Shown here piece after piece: positions 1 to 6,582 of a DNA stretch of 27,532 nucleotides. The position numbers and the translations under genes are program-made. The number at the start of each line of letters is the position of its first letter. Position 1 is the stretch's first letter. Under the pieces are notes generated by a model. It ran no database searches and was not told the origin of the DNA. It saw nothing but the letters and a program-made list of their open reading frames with translations. Source of the DNA: Candidatus Kapaibacterium sp. (GTDB lineage Bacteria > Bacteroidota > Ignavibacteria > Kapaibacteriales > UBA2268); assembly GCA_028691175.1 (NCBI GenBank), contig JAQUZU010000010.1, positions 1 to 27,532 of the forward strand. Direction: 5' to 3'.

Positions 1-350
1 TAATGGGAATTTTGCCGTTCGAAAATCAACTCTACCTCATCAAAATGCGTGGCAAAGACATCAAAACAGTTATCACGAACAGTAACCCATATGTTGCAGG
101 TGTAGACGTAAAAAGCGATTTTAAACTCGACGCCGGCGGAATGCTCGACGACACAACATATTATCAAGTCTTAGTTAACGACTTTATTTATGAAGGTGGC
201 GACTACTTCGATTTAAAAGACAATTCGATATTGTTAAAAGAAACCGGCATCAATATCCGCATTCCGTTTGAAGATTACATCCGCGAACTCCGCTCCTCGT
301 GGAATCATCCGATTAATCAATACTTAGACAAGCGTGCAAGATATAGATAA
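1..350 (+). CDS. 5'-nucleotidase family phosphatase, C-terminal domain (5' end outside window)
   Basis: The reading frame is open to the left edge, so only the last ~115 residues are seen. They match the C-terminal substrate-binding domain of the 5'-nucleotidase/UshA family: an opening 'GILPFENQLYLIKMRG' resembling the family's 'lPFgN.l....l.G' segment, and 'YYQVLVNDFIYEGGDYFDL' corresponding to the conserved 'Y.V..NDFla.GGDgf' substrate loop. In this family the domain binds the nucleotide base, while the N-terminal metallophosphatase domain (not in the window) carries the two-metal site. The enzymes are normally exported and release phosphate from nucleotides. The ATG at position 3 is probably internal. 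The next gene lies 103 bases downstream behind its own promoter. The domain is clear; the exact substrate is not. Confidence 0.8.
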   Translation, partial: MGILPFENQLYLIKMRGKDIKTVITNSNPYVAGVDVKSDFKLDAGGMLDDTTYYQVLVNDFIYEGGDYFDLKDNSILLKETGINIRIPFEDYIRELRSSWNHPINQYLDKRARYR

Positions 351-352
351 TC

Positions 353-365
353 TTAACAGTGTTAA
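353..365. promoter_or_regulatory. Perfect inverted repeat, candidate TetR-family operator
   Basis: TTAAC, three bases, GTTAA: a perfect 5+5 palindrome starting 2 bases after the preceding stop codon and ending 16 bases before the -33 box of the downstream regulator gene. TetR proteins often bind palindromes next to their own promoter. The site is short and in AT-rich sequence, so it could be chance. Confidence 0.3.
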
Positions 366-381
366 TTAATTATATAAATGT

Positions 382-413
382 TTTGGTATTTTAAATATTG
401 TTTAGTATTTTTG
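382..413 (+). promoter_or_regulatory. Bacteroidota-type promoter of the TetR gene
   Basis: TTTG at 382-385, a 20-base spacer, and TATTTTTG at 406-413. This fits the Bacteroidota consensus (TTTG at -33, TAnnTTTG at -7). Transcription would start near 419, giving a leader of about 35 bases before the ATG at 454. Confidence 0.6.
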
Positions 414-453
414 TAGTTGTTAATATTTCTCAATACAAGTATAAAGGCTAAAC

Positions 454-1023
454 ATGAAAGAAATTCAAGAACAGCGCATCAGACAGTATTTTGTCGAAGC
501 GTGCAAGACATTAATTCGTGGCGAGGGTATCCAAGCGGTATCTGCGCGTACAATTGCAGAGGAGGCGGGATATTCGTATGCCACTCTCTACAATTATTTC
601 AAGGACATAAAGGAACTTGTCGGAATTTGCGTAGATGAGTTTATCGCCGAAGCACGGGATTACGTGCTAACCCAAAAAATCACGGCTAGCGGTCGTGACG
701 GAATTTTTCACAAAGTGCAGTGTTTCGCACGGTATTATTTACAATATCCCGGGGTGTTTCATGCGGTATTTACCGAGGATATTCGTGAACTCCGCACACC
801 ACAGAGTTTTAAGGAAAAGTTGGACGCGGTCTTCGAGGAACTGCTCGCAGAAGACTTTAAATCGCTCGGGCAGTCTCCGGAAAAAACCTCTATGCAGATT
901 GAACTGCTGAAACTATCGACTTACTCGATGCTCTTACTATATATCAACCGTCGCTGTCCGCCGGAATACAAGGACTTCACGGCATATTTCGAGCAAACGA
1001 TAAATTCGATTATCGAAAGATAA
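454..1023 (+). CDS. TetR/AcrR-family transcriptional regulator
   Basis: 189 residues, normal for the family. The N-terminal ~50 residues form a TetR helix-turn-helix: 'GIQAVSARTIAEEAGYSYATLYNYFKDIKEL' (split by family into helix 2, turn and recognition helix 3) with the typical 'tlYnyFkdKeeL' ending. The remaining ~130 residues are helical with no recognisable ligand-binding signature. ATG at 454 follows AAAGG at 444-447, and a promoter fits at 382-413. The gene is single, with a convergent neighbour, so its target cannot be read from an operon; self-regulation through the palindrome at 353-365 is possible. The family is certain, the ligand unknown. Confidence 0.9.
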   Translation: MKEIQEQRIRQYFVEACKTLIRGEGIQAVSARTIAEEAGYSYATLYNYFKDIKELVGICVDEFIAEARDYVLTQKITASGRDGIFHKVQCFARYYLQYPGVFHAVFTEDIRELRTPQSFKEKLDAVFEELLAEDFKSLGQSPEKTSMQIELLKLSTYSMLLLYINRRCPPEYKDFTAYFEQTINSIIER

Positions 1024-1060
1024 CACCCAAAAGAAATTATCATTTTGACATAGAACAAAT

Positions 1061-1090
1061 CTTCAATCCCCCACTCCAAGGGGATTGAAG
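1061..1090. terminator. Hairpin in convergent gap, possible bidirectional terminator or REP-like repeat
   Basis: Perfect 11-base arms (CTTCAATCCCC at 1061-1071, GGGGATTGAAG at 1080-1090) around an 8-base loop, between the stop codons of the TetR gene and the peroxidase gene on the other strand. No long T-run follows on either side. A related sequence lies at 3588-3618. Confidence 0.5.
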
Positions 1091-1116
1091 AAAGGTTTAC
1101 GCTAAATTAAATAATT

Positions 1117-2151
1117 TTACTTCTTATGCGGATCTGAGAATTTTTTATTGGTCAGGAACTCGCGATCAGTCAGTGTTTTTAGAAAGGCAATAAGTGATTT
1201 CTTTTCATAAACGCTGAGATTGAGAGGGCGCATCAATGTATCTTTCATCAAAAATTTCATTCCACCGCGATTGTAATGCTCAATTACAGAGTCGAGCGTC
1301 GGCAGAAATCCATCGCTCATATACGGCGCAGTAACTTCAATATTCCGCAGCGTAGGCGTGATAAATCGGTTTCGATCCTCGCGACGATTCGTTACGTACC
1401 ATCGTCCCTGATCAAAATAATGCACCGTTACTCCCGTGTTATGCGGCAACATGTCGGTAAAGAAAATTCCCGAGTGGCAAACCGAGCAACGGCATCGCTC
1501 ACTAAAAAATAGTTCCATTCCACTCTTCTCTTCGGCAGAGAATAATGCGGTATCACCGTTTAAGTACTTGTCATACTTAGAGTTACCGGAAATCAGCGTA
1601 CGAACAAAAGTAGCAATTGCCTGCCCGGCCAGATAAGTCGAAATCTTCGTATCCGGACCAAACGCCTGCTTGAAAAGTCGCGGATAAAGTTCCGTCGCCT
1701 CGAGACGCTTGACAATATCGTTTGTATCTGACGCAAAAATATTCTTCATGAAAATACTACGATAAGCCGGTCCGTCAACACTATTTCCACGCCCATCCCA
1801 GAAAATCATTTTGCGATATACTACATTTGCGAGAGTCATCGTATTTCGAATTTCTGAGATTCCGCCGTAACCTTTCGAGAAATCTACATTGTTATTAAAT
1901 GCAAATTCCTGCTTCAAGCAGTGCGAACAAGACGGAAAACTTGTATCTTTCACCAAAAGCGGCTCGTAAAACAAATATCGCCCGAGGAGTGCCTTTTCGC
2001 GACTATATGGATTTGATTTTGGGAAAATCGGTTGCGGAAAATGTTTCGGCACTACCATTCCGCCGGAAAGTTCTTCGTTCAAACTATCGCCCGCATTATG
2101 CGAACATGCACACAGCAACACCATGCACAATATATAAGTTATTATTTTCAT
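1117..2151 (-). CDS. Degenerate di-heme cytochrome c peroxidase/MauG-like lipoprotein
   Basis: 344 residues. The N-terminus is a lipoprotein signal with Cys16 as the likely lipidated residue, so the protein should be anchored facing the periplasm. The fold follows bacterial cytochrome c peroxidases: N-terminal heme region (75-91), 'RNT.TLANVVY' (102-112), 'FWDGR' (117-121), C-terminal heme region (222-235) and 'APYMSDG' (275-281). The family uses two CxxCH hemes to reduce H2O2. Here only the second motif is intact (C222-S-V-C225-H226). The first reads C75-S-H-C78-Leu79, with leucine in place of the heme-ligating histidine, and the usual His after 'APYM' is Ser279. It may therefore carry one normal heme and lack peroxidase activity, or use another ligand. 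It is divergent from the solute-binding gene. The family is sure; activity is doubtful. Confidence 0.85.
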   Translation of the reverse strand: MKIITYILCMVLLCACSHNAGDSLNEELSGGMVVPKHFPQPIFPKSNPYSREKALLGRYLFYEPLLVKDTSFPSCSHCLKQEFAFNNNVDFSKGYGGISEIRNTMTLANVVYRKMIFWDGRGNSVDGPAYRSIFMKNIFASDTNDIVKRLEATELYPRLFKQAFGPDTKISTYLAGQAIATFVRTLISGNSKYDKYLNGDTALFSAEEKSGMELFFSERCRCSVCHSGIFFTDMLPHNTGVTVHYFDQGRWYVTNRREDRNRFITPTLRNIEVTAPYMSDGFLPTLDSVIEHYNRGGMKFLMKDTLMRPLNLSVYEKKSLIAFLKTLTDREFLTNKKFSDPHKK

Positions 2152-2242
2152 ATTATCTTTATGCGTTTTCGAACATTTTCAGAATATATAACACGAAACT
2201 CCGCCATATATTTCATTTTAGACGTAAATTTATTCAAAATAT

Positions 2243-2274
2243 TTTGCTTATTAGCGATTATAATCGTATTTTTG
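2243..2274 (+). promoter_or_regulatory. Bacteroidota-type promoter of the solute-binding protein gene
   Basis: TTTG at 2243-2246, 20 bases, TATTTTTG at 2267-2274: the same spacing and -7 octamer as the TetR promoter. Transcription would start near 2280, about 28 bases before the chosen ATG. Confidence 0.6.
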
Positions 2275-2307
2275 CAAGTTATAAAGATTTAAACGATGGG
2301 ATTAATT

Positions 2308-3552
2308 ATGAAAAGAACATGTACAATGTTAAAGATATTACAATTCTCGATTTTGATGGTCATCTGCGTTGCCTGTGGCGGAAAATCTGACGATCTCGCC
2401 TCGCCAAACACAATTTCATTCTGGCATTTTTGGAGCGAGCCGTCGCAAAAGAAGGCAGTAAACGAACTAATCGACAAGTTCGAAAAAGAGAACAACTGCA
2501 ATGTTGTAACTACTGAACTCAGCTGGAACGATGGGAAAATCAAACTGTTCGCGGCATTTAACTCGAATACTGCTCCCGACGTACTCGAACTTGGCTCTGA
2601 TTGGGTAGCACAGTTTTCGCACTCAGGCATCCTCGCCAGCATGAACGCCAAAGAGATGGGCATTGCAAATTATGAGAAAGAATTCATTGTGCCTTGCTAT
2701 TACAAAAAGCAACTATACGCGATTCCATGGGTGGCAAATACCCGCCTCATATTTTATAATAACGAATTATTCAAAAAAGCTGGCATACCGGAGAACACTC
2801 CGCCAAAGACAATCGACGAAATGTACGCATATGCCGAGCGAATCAATGCAATTAAGGGTGCGTACGGGTTTGGCGTCAATGGCTCTGACCCACACCGTTT
2901 ATACAAGAAACTAATCCCGTTCATGTGGTCATTCGGAGGAGAGATTTTCGACCAAAAAGGCAATCTCAACATTAACACACCGGAAAATGTTCGTGCATTC
3001 GAGGCTTACGCGTCACTTAGTCGCGTAGGAATTATCGAGACACAAAAGAAACTCGACGATATGTTCGCTCGTGGCGAAGTCGGACTGTGGATTTCGGGTA
3101 CTTGGCTGATTGACAAAATCAAAGAAGTTAATCCGTTTTTGAACTACTCGGTTGCACTTTTTCCGGGAGTAACAGCAGACAAACCGGGCATTTCATTTGC
3201 TGGAGCAGAATATTTGGCGATTAACAGCCAATCGAAAAAACAGGAACTGTCGAAGAAACTCATTAAGTTTCTCGCTGACGGGAAGAATTCGCTTGCTTTA
3301 TGCAAAGCAATCAAAGACGCGGGATTTCCGGCTGATAAAAACTATTTCGAAGACCAATATTTCACGACATTGCCGTTTATGCCGACATTTATAGAGCAAT
3401 TAAAGCACGCAAAATTAACCCCGCAACACGCAAAATGGCTCGACGTAGAGTCTGCACTTGAGGAGGCAATGGTCGAGGTACTCTATGGAAAGAAAGGCAC
3501 TTACGAGGTTTTGAACGAAATCACTGAGACACTCGGTACTAAAATCAAGTGA
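2308..3552 (+). CDS. ABC-type sugar solute-binding lipoprotein (family 1, MalE-like), orphan
   Basis: 414 residues from this start. It has a lipoprotein signal with hydrophobic core 'ILQFSILMVI' and a Cys followed by 'GGKSDD', then the extracellular solute-binding family 1 pattern: 'ISFWHFWSEPSQKKAVNEL' at the front, 'APDVLELGSDWVAQF', 'AIPWVANTRLIFYNNELFKKAGI', 'GLWISGTWLI' and a C-terminal 'FPADKNYF' region. Such proteins capture oligosaccharides or other solutes for an ABC importer. No permease or ATPase gene is adjacent, so the partner must lie elsewhere or be absent. An ATG 12 bases upstream (2296) is in frame; 2308 is preferred because it gives a normal Lys/Arg-starting signal and has GGGA at 2298-2301. 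The substrate cannot be read from the sequence. Confidence 0.85.
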   Translation: MKRTCTMLKILQFSILMVICVACGGKSDDLASPNTISFWHFWSEPSQKKAVNELIDKFEKENNCNVVTTELSWNDGKIKLFAAFNSNTAPDVLELGSDWVAQFSHSGILASMNAKEMGIANYEKEFIVPCYYKKQLYAIPWVANTRLIFYNNELFKKAGIPENTPPKTIDEMYAYAERINAIKGAYGFGVNGSDPHRLYKKLIPFMWSFGGEIFDQKGNLNINTPENVRAFEAYASLSRVGIIETQKKLDDMFARGEVGLWISGTWLIDKIKEVNPFLNYSVALFPGVTADKPGISFAGAEYLAINSQSKKQELSKKLIKFLADGKNSLALCKAIKDAGFPADKNYFEDQYFTTLPFMPTFIEQLKHAKLTPQHAKWLDVESALEEAMVEVLYGKKGTYEVLNEITETLGTKIK

Positions 3553-3571
3553 TTTGTAAAATGATATAATG

Positions 3572-3618
3572 GAGGGCTTGCCCTCATCTTCAGTCCCCTC
3601 CAAGCGAGGGGATTGAAG
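3572..3618. terminator. Double hairpin in convergent gap, probable bidirectional terminator
   Basis: Two hairpins in the 134-base gap between convergent genes: GAGGG/CCCTC around a 4-base loop (3572-3585), and 13-base arms CTTCAGTCCCCTC (3588-3600) and GAGGGGATTGAAG (3606-3618) around CAAGC, with one G-T pair. The second resembles the hairpin at 1061-1090. Confidence 0.5.
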
Positions 3619-3686
3619 TATATTCCGGTTTGAAAGGCATCGGAAGTCCGCACCACAAGGACGCAAACCCCGTTACCCGCTTCGTA

Positions 3687-6170
3687 TTATTTTATCCGCA
3701 GTTTCTGCCCAATTTGCAGAGCAGTTTCCTTTACACGCTTGTTATTACTTTTCAACTTAGAGACGTCAACATCGAATTTGCGTGCGATTTTCTCCAGCGT
3801 ATCGCCTTTTTTTACGGTATAAAATTTCGAACGCTTTGGTGCAGCGGCTTCTTTGACTTTTTTAGACTTCGCTACTGGAGCATTTGGTGCGACTACATCC
3901 TCATTATCCGAAAAAATATTCAGCGTAGATTTTGCAATAATCATATCGCCCGAAATCTTATCCTTATTCCACTCCTTCAACTGATCGACCGTTACACCAT
4001 ACGTATTTGCAATGTTCGAGAGGTTCTCGCCCGACTTCACCACGTGCGTAACGGGCTTTTGTTTTGCCAAAGCACGCTTTTTTAATGTTAAATTTTTTGC
4101 AACAGGTGTCGGATCGACCGTATTTGTGACGATGGTCAGTTTCTTCCCAACTTTTAGGCGATTATTTCTTATCTTATTCGATTTTTTTATTTCAGCAATC
4201 GTCGTACCGTATTCTTCCGCAAGTTCCGCAAAAGTATCGCCCTTGCGGACTCGATGCACAATTGTTTTCGATACCGGTTTTGGTGCTTCGCGGACAGTTT
4301 CTTTTGCTTTCACCTGTGCTACAGCCTGCGTGTTTCCGGTTATTTTCAGTACTTGCCCCTCTCTAATTACGTCGCTATCGGGAGCAATATTATTCATAAC
4401 ACGCAGATCAGTCGGGGTAATTCCATATTTAAGTGCGACAGAGAATATCGATTCGCCTTTTTCAACTTTATGATTTATTGTCTCTGTGTTCTTCATTTTC
4501 CTTTGGGGCTGCGGAGTATCAATCTGTCGTGATTGAGCAGGTGCAGGAGCAACTACAGCCTTGCTTGAAGCGGGTTCATTATCCGCATTGTTTTCGCTGA
4601 GCAATTCCGCAATGTCTTTAGAATTTTTATCGACAGGGACTTTTATCACTGTTCCGACTGCGAGTGATCTTTTCGTACTCTTTATATCTTCATTAACTGC
4701 AGTGAGTTGCTTTAGCGAGACACCGTATTTCTGTGCGATTTTTGCGGCGGTCTCTTTTCTTGAAACGGTATGCTCTACGAAAGGCAGTTTGTCATCATCG
4801 CTCAGCAAAGCATAATTATTTGCAAAATACCTGCTTGCCCCCACCGGCAATTTAATCGTATAAGCATTTGTATCGAGCGGAGTACAAAAACTGATTATCT
4901 CCGGATTTAGTGCGTAGATTTCCTTTTCATCGCAGTTCGCGGCGCGTGCAATTGCGCTAATCGCCGTAGGTTGCTTCAAAACATACTTATCATATTTATA
5001 TTCAGGCTCATATTTGATTGTTTTTGTATCTATTCCGTAAGCCTCGAGGTTATACATGATTTTCAGGGTAGCAAGGTAAAAAGGCACGTATGACTGAGTT
5101 TCGCTCGGGAGGAATTTTTTTACTGCCCAGAAATCAAGGCCGCTCGTACCGCCCGCTTTTTTGATTGCACGGCGGACAGTCCCCTGCCCGGAGTTATACG
5201 CGGCAAGTGCGAGAAGCCAATCGCCAAACTCATTATGAAGAGTTTTTAAGTATTTCATTGCAGCACGAGTAGATTTTTCTGGGTCGCGTCGCTCATCAAT
5301 CCATTCAGAAGATTTCGCATTCAGCCCATAATCTTCACCTGTAGAGCGCATAAATTGCCATAGTCCGACCGCACTCGCACGCGAAACTGCGTTTGGATCA
5401 AGTCCGCTCTCAACCATAGAAAGAAAGATTATTTCCTCCGGCATTCCCTCTTCTTTCGCAATTTTTTTCATCATCGGAAACCAGCGTGTACTGCGTGCGA
5501 CAAAGTTATTTACGCACTTTATGCCTTTTTTATTCGAAGTATAAAACTTTACGCCGCGATCAACGAGTTTATTGTCCTCCATCGGGATAGTAAATTCACC
5601 GGGGAGATTCAGAATAGGCGACTGTGTTGTAGCGACAGTCTCGGGAATTTCAGGCGTAGTCTCGATTTTCTCGAATTCCTGGAAGAGTTTATCGCGGACA
5701 ATGAATAGCGATGTGTTCTCGTCAAGTTCATCAATGCTGGTAATGTATGTCTCGTAGTCGTCGATTATCGACTGTGCGAGTTCGGTATATTCTTCGTTTT
5801 GCTCAATTCCGGGTTGCGAGGCGAGTTTATTCAGGATTTCGATTGCATGCTCAAAAAAACGCGCTGCGTTCGTAACATCGCCCTTTTGCACTAACTTCAA
5901 TGCCTGCAAGTACTTCTGTCGAGCACGCTCGAGAATTTTCATTACATTCTTGTCTTTTTTATTTTTTTGTCGTTGGGCAGCGTCGTCGAGATCCGAATAT
6001 TCATCGGGAAAAACACTCTGCTTTTGAGTTGTTTGTGCAGGTGCAAAGGAAAATACCATCGCCGGCTCGGTAGCTTCTATCATAAATGCAGAGAGCAAGC
6101 ACGCTAATTTTATTAATCTATTTTTATTATTACCTTTTTTCGCTTTATGCTTTCTAAATACAAGTTTCAT
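3687..6170 (-). CDS. Membrane-bound lytic murein transglycosylase (MltD-like) with five LysM repeats
   Basis: 827 residues, far longer than E. coli MltD. In order: a basic N-terminus and hydrophobic export signal (about 18-44); a TPR-like helical stretch (about 75-120); an SLT transglycosylase domain (about 230-375) with catalytic Glu254 in 'VESGLDP', then 'SAVGLWQFM' and 'ALAAYNSGQGTVRRA'; a degenerate LysM-like stretch (about 395-445); and five clear LysM domains at about 466-513, 566-611, 637-681, 707-752 and 782-827, separated by Ala/Pro/Lys-rich linkers. It should cleave glycan strands with 1,6-anhydro ends while holding peptidoglycan through the LysM array. No lipobox is evident, so it may be soluble in the periplasm or held by its signal segment. 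It is transcribed alone and converges on the solute-binding gene. Confidence 0.93.
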   Translation of the reverse strand: MKLVFRKHKAKKGNNKNRLIKLACLLSAFMIEATEPAMVFSFAPAQTTQKQSVFPDEYSDLDDAAQRQKNKKDKNVMKILERARQKYLQALKLVQKGDVTNAARFFEHAIEILNKLASQPGIEQNEEYTELAQSIIDDYETYITSIDELDENTSLFIVRDKLFQEFEKIETTPEIPETVATTQSPILNLPGEFTIPMEDNKLVDRGVKFYTSNKKGIKCVNNFVARSTRWFPMMKKIAKEEGMPEEIIFLSMVESGLDPNAVSRASAVGLWQFMRSTGEDYGLNAKSSEWIDERRDPEKSTRAAMKYLKTLHNEFGDWLLALAAYNSGQGTVRRAIKKAGGTSGLDFWAVKKFLPSETQSYVPFYLATLKIMYNLEAYGIDTKTIKYEPEYKYDKYVLKQPTAISAIARAANCDEKEIYALNPEIISFCTPLDTNAYTIKLPVGASRYFANNYALLSDDDKLPFVEHTVSRKETAAKIAQKYGVSLKQLTAVNEDIKSTKRSLAVGTVIKVPVDKNSKDIAELLSENNADNEPASSKAVVAPAPAQSRQIDTPQPQRKMKNTETINHKVEKGESIFSVALKYGITPTDLRVMNNIAPDSDVIREGQVLKITGNTQAVAQVKAKETVREAPKPVSKTIVHRVRKGDTFAELAEEYGTTIAEIKKSNKIRNNRLKVGKKLTIVTNTVDPTPVAKNLTLKKRALAKQKPVTHVVKSGENLSNIANTYGVTVDQLKEWNKDKISGDMIIAKSTLNIFSDNEDVVAPNAPVAKSKKVKEAAAPKRSKFYTVKKGDTLEKIARKFDVDVSKLKSNNKRVKETALQIGQKLRIK

Positions 6171-6245
6171 CGGAACTTTTTTCCATTCTAGATGTTTAAC
6201 GTATTCTAATTTAACATTATTTCATCAGTTTACCAAATTTTACAG

Positions 6246-6276
6246 CAAAAAGTGTAAAAAAAACTACACACTTTTT
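6246..6276. repeat. AT-rich inverted repeat upstream of the transglycosylase gene
   Basis: AAAAAGTGTA and TACACACTTTTT form near-complementary arms (2-base bulge) around 8 bases, about 75 bases upstream of the transglycosylase start on its strand. It could be an operator, part of a promoter region, or a weak terminator. Confidence 0.35.
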
Positions 6277-6343
6277 AAATATAGCGAGAAATATTTATGT
6301 AGAACGAATACATTTTTACACATTACGAACTGCACATTAACTC

Positions 6344-6401
6344 GTGCATTTTTCCCCAAACCGTATACAAACACGTGGTACAAGTGGTACAAGTGGTACA
6401 A
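6344..6401 (+). repeat. Modular repeat copy R1: head plus 3 x 9-base unit
   Basis: Head GTGCATTTTTCCCCAA followed by ACCGTATACAAACAC (containing the palindrome GTATAC), then three perfect copies of GTGGTACAA at 6375-6383, 6384-6392 and 6393-6401. Copies with the same layout occur at 12452-12518, 12689-12746 and 13005-13180. It is followed 10 bases later by a REP-like hairpin. Confidence 0.9.
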
Positions 6402-6411
6402 CCTGCTTTCA

Positions 6412-6440
6412 GGGGATTGCGGGTCAAGCCCGCAATGACG
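6412..6440 (+). repeat. REP-like palindrome copy 1
   Basis: Arms ATTGCGGG and CCCGCAAT around TCAAG, flanked by GGGG on the left and GACG on the right. Identical to 13190-13218, and present in reverse complement at 12749-12777 and partly at 12566-12585. A half copy (CCCCGCAATGACG) lies at 6503-6515. Confidence 0.9.
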
Positions 6441-6464
6441 CCCTCGTTCGGCTGCTTTAAAGTC

Positions 6465-6482
6465 GAGGTGCTTCGCGACCTC
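6465..6482. repeat. Short hairpin element, related to 13241-13258
   Basis: GAGGTGCTTCGCGACCTC, arms GAGGT/ACCTC. The reverse complement matches 13241-13258 except at three positions, two of which are a compensated base-pair change. The rest of 6171-6582 holds no plausible gene. Confidence 0.6.
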
Positions 6483-6542
6483 TCCTACAGATAGAAATGT
6501 TGCCCCGCAATGACGCCCGGATGTAGATAACTTTCGTGGTAT

Positions 6543-6571
6543 AAAAAAAAGGACGACATCCGTCGTCCTTT
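6543..6571 (-). terminator. Rho-independent terminator of the efflux operon
   Basis: On the minus strand a GGACGAC/GTCGTCC stem (7 GC-rich pairs, extended by three A-T pairs, 4-base loop) is followed by an unbroken T-run. It begins 11 bases after the pump gene's stop codon. Confidence 0.9.
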
Positions 6572-6582
6572 CGTATTCGAGA

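Noticed and set aside
1899..2390. A 163-codon plus-strand frame spanning the peroxidase start and the divergent promoter
   Set aside because: It crosses both the real gene starts and the promoter at 2243-2274 and shows no protein-like pattern.
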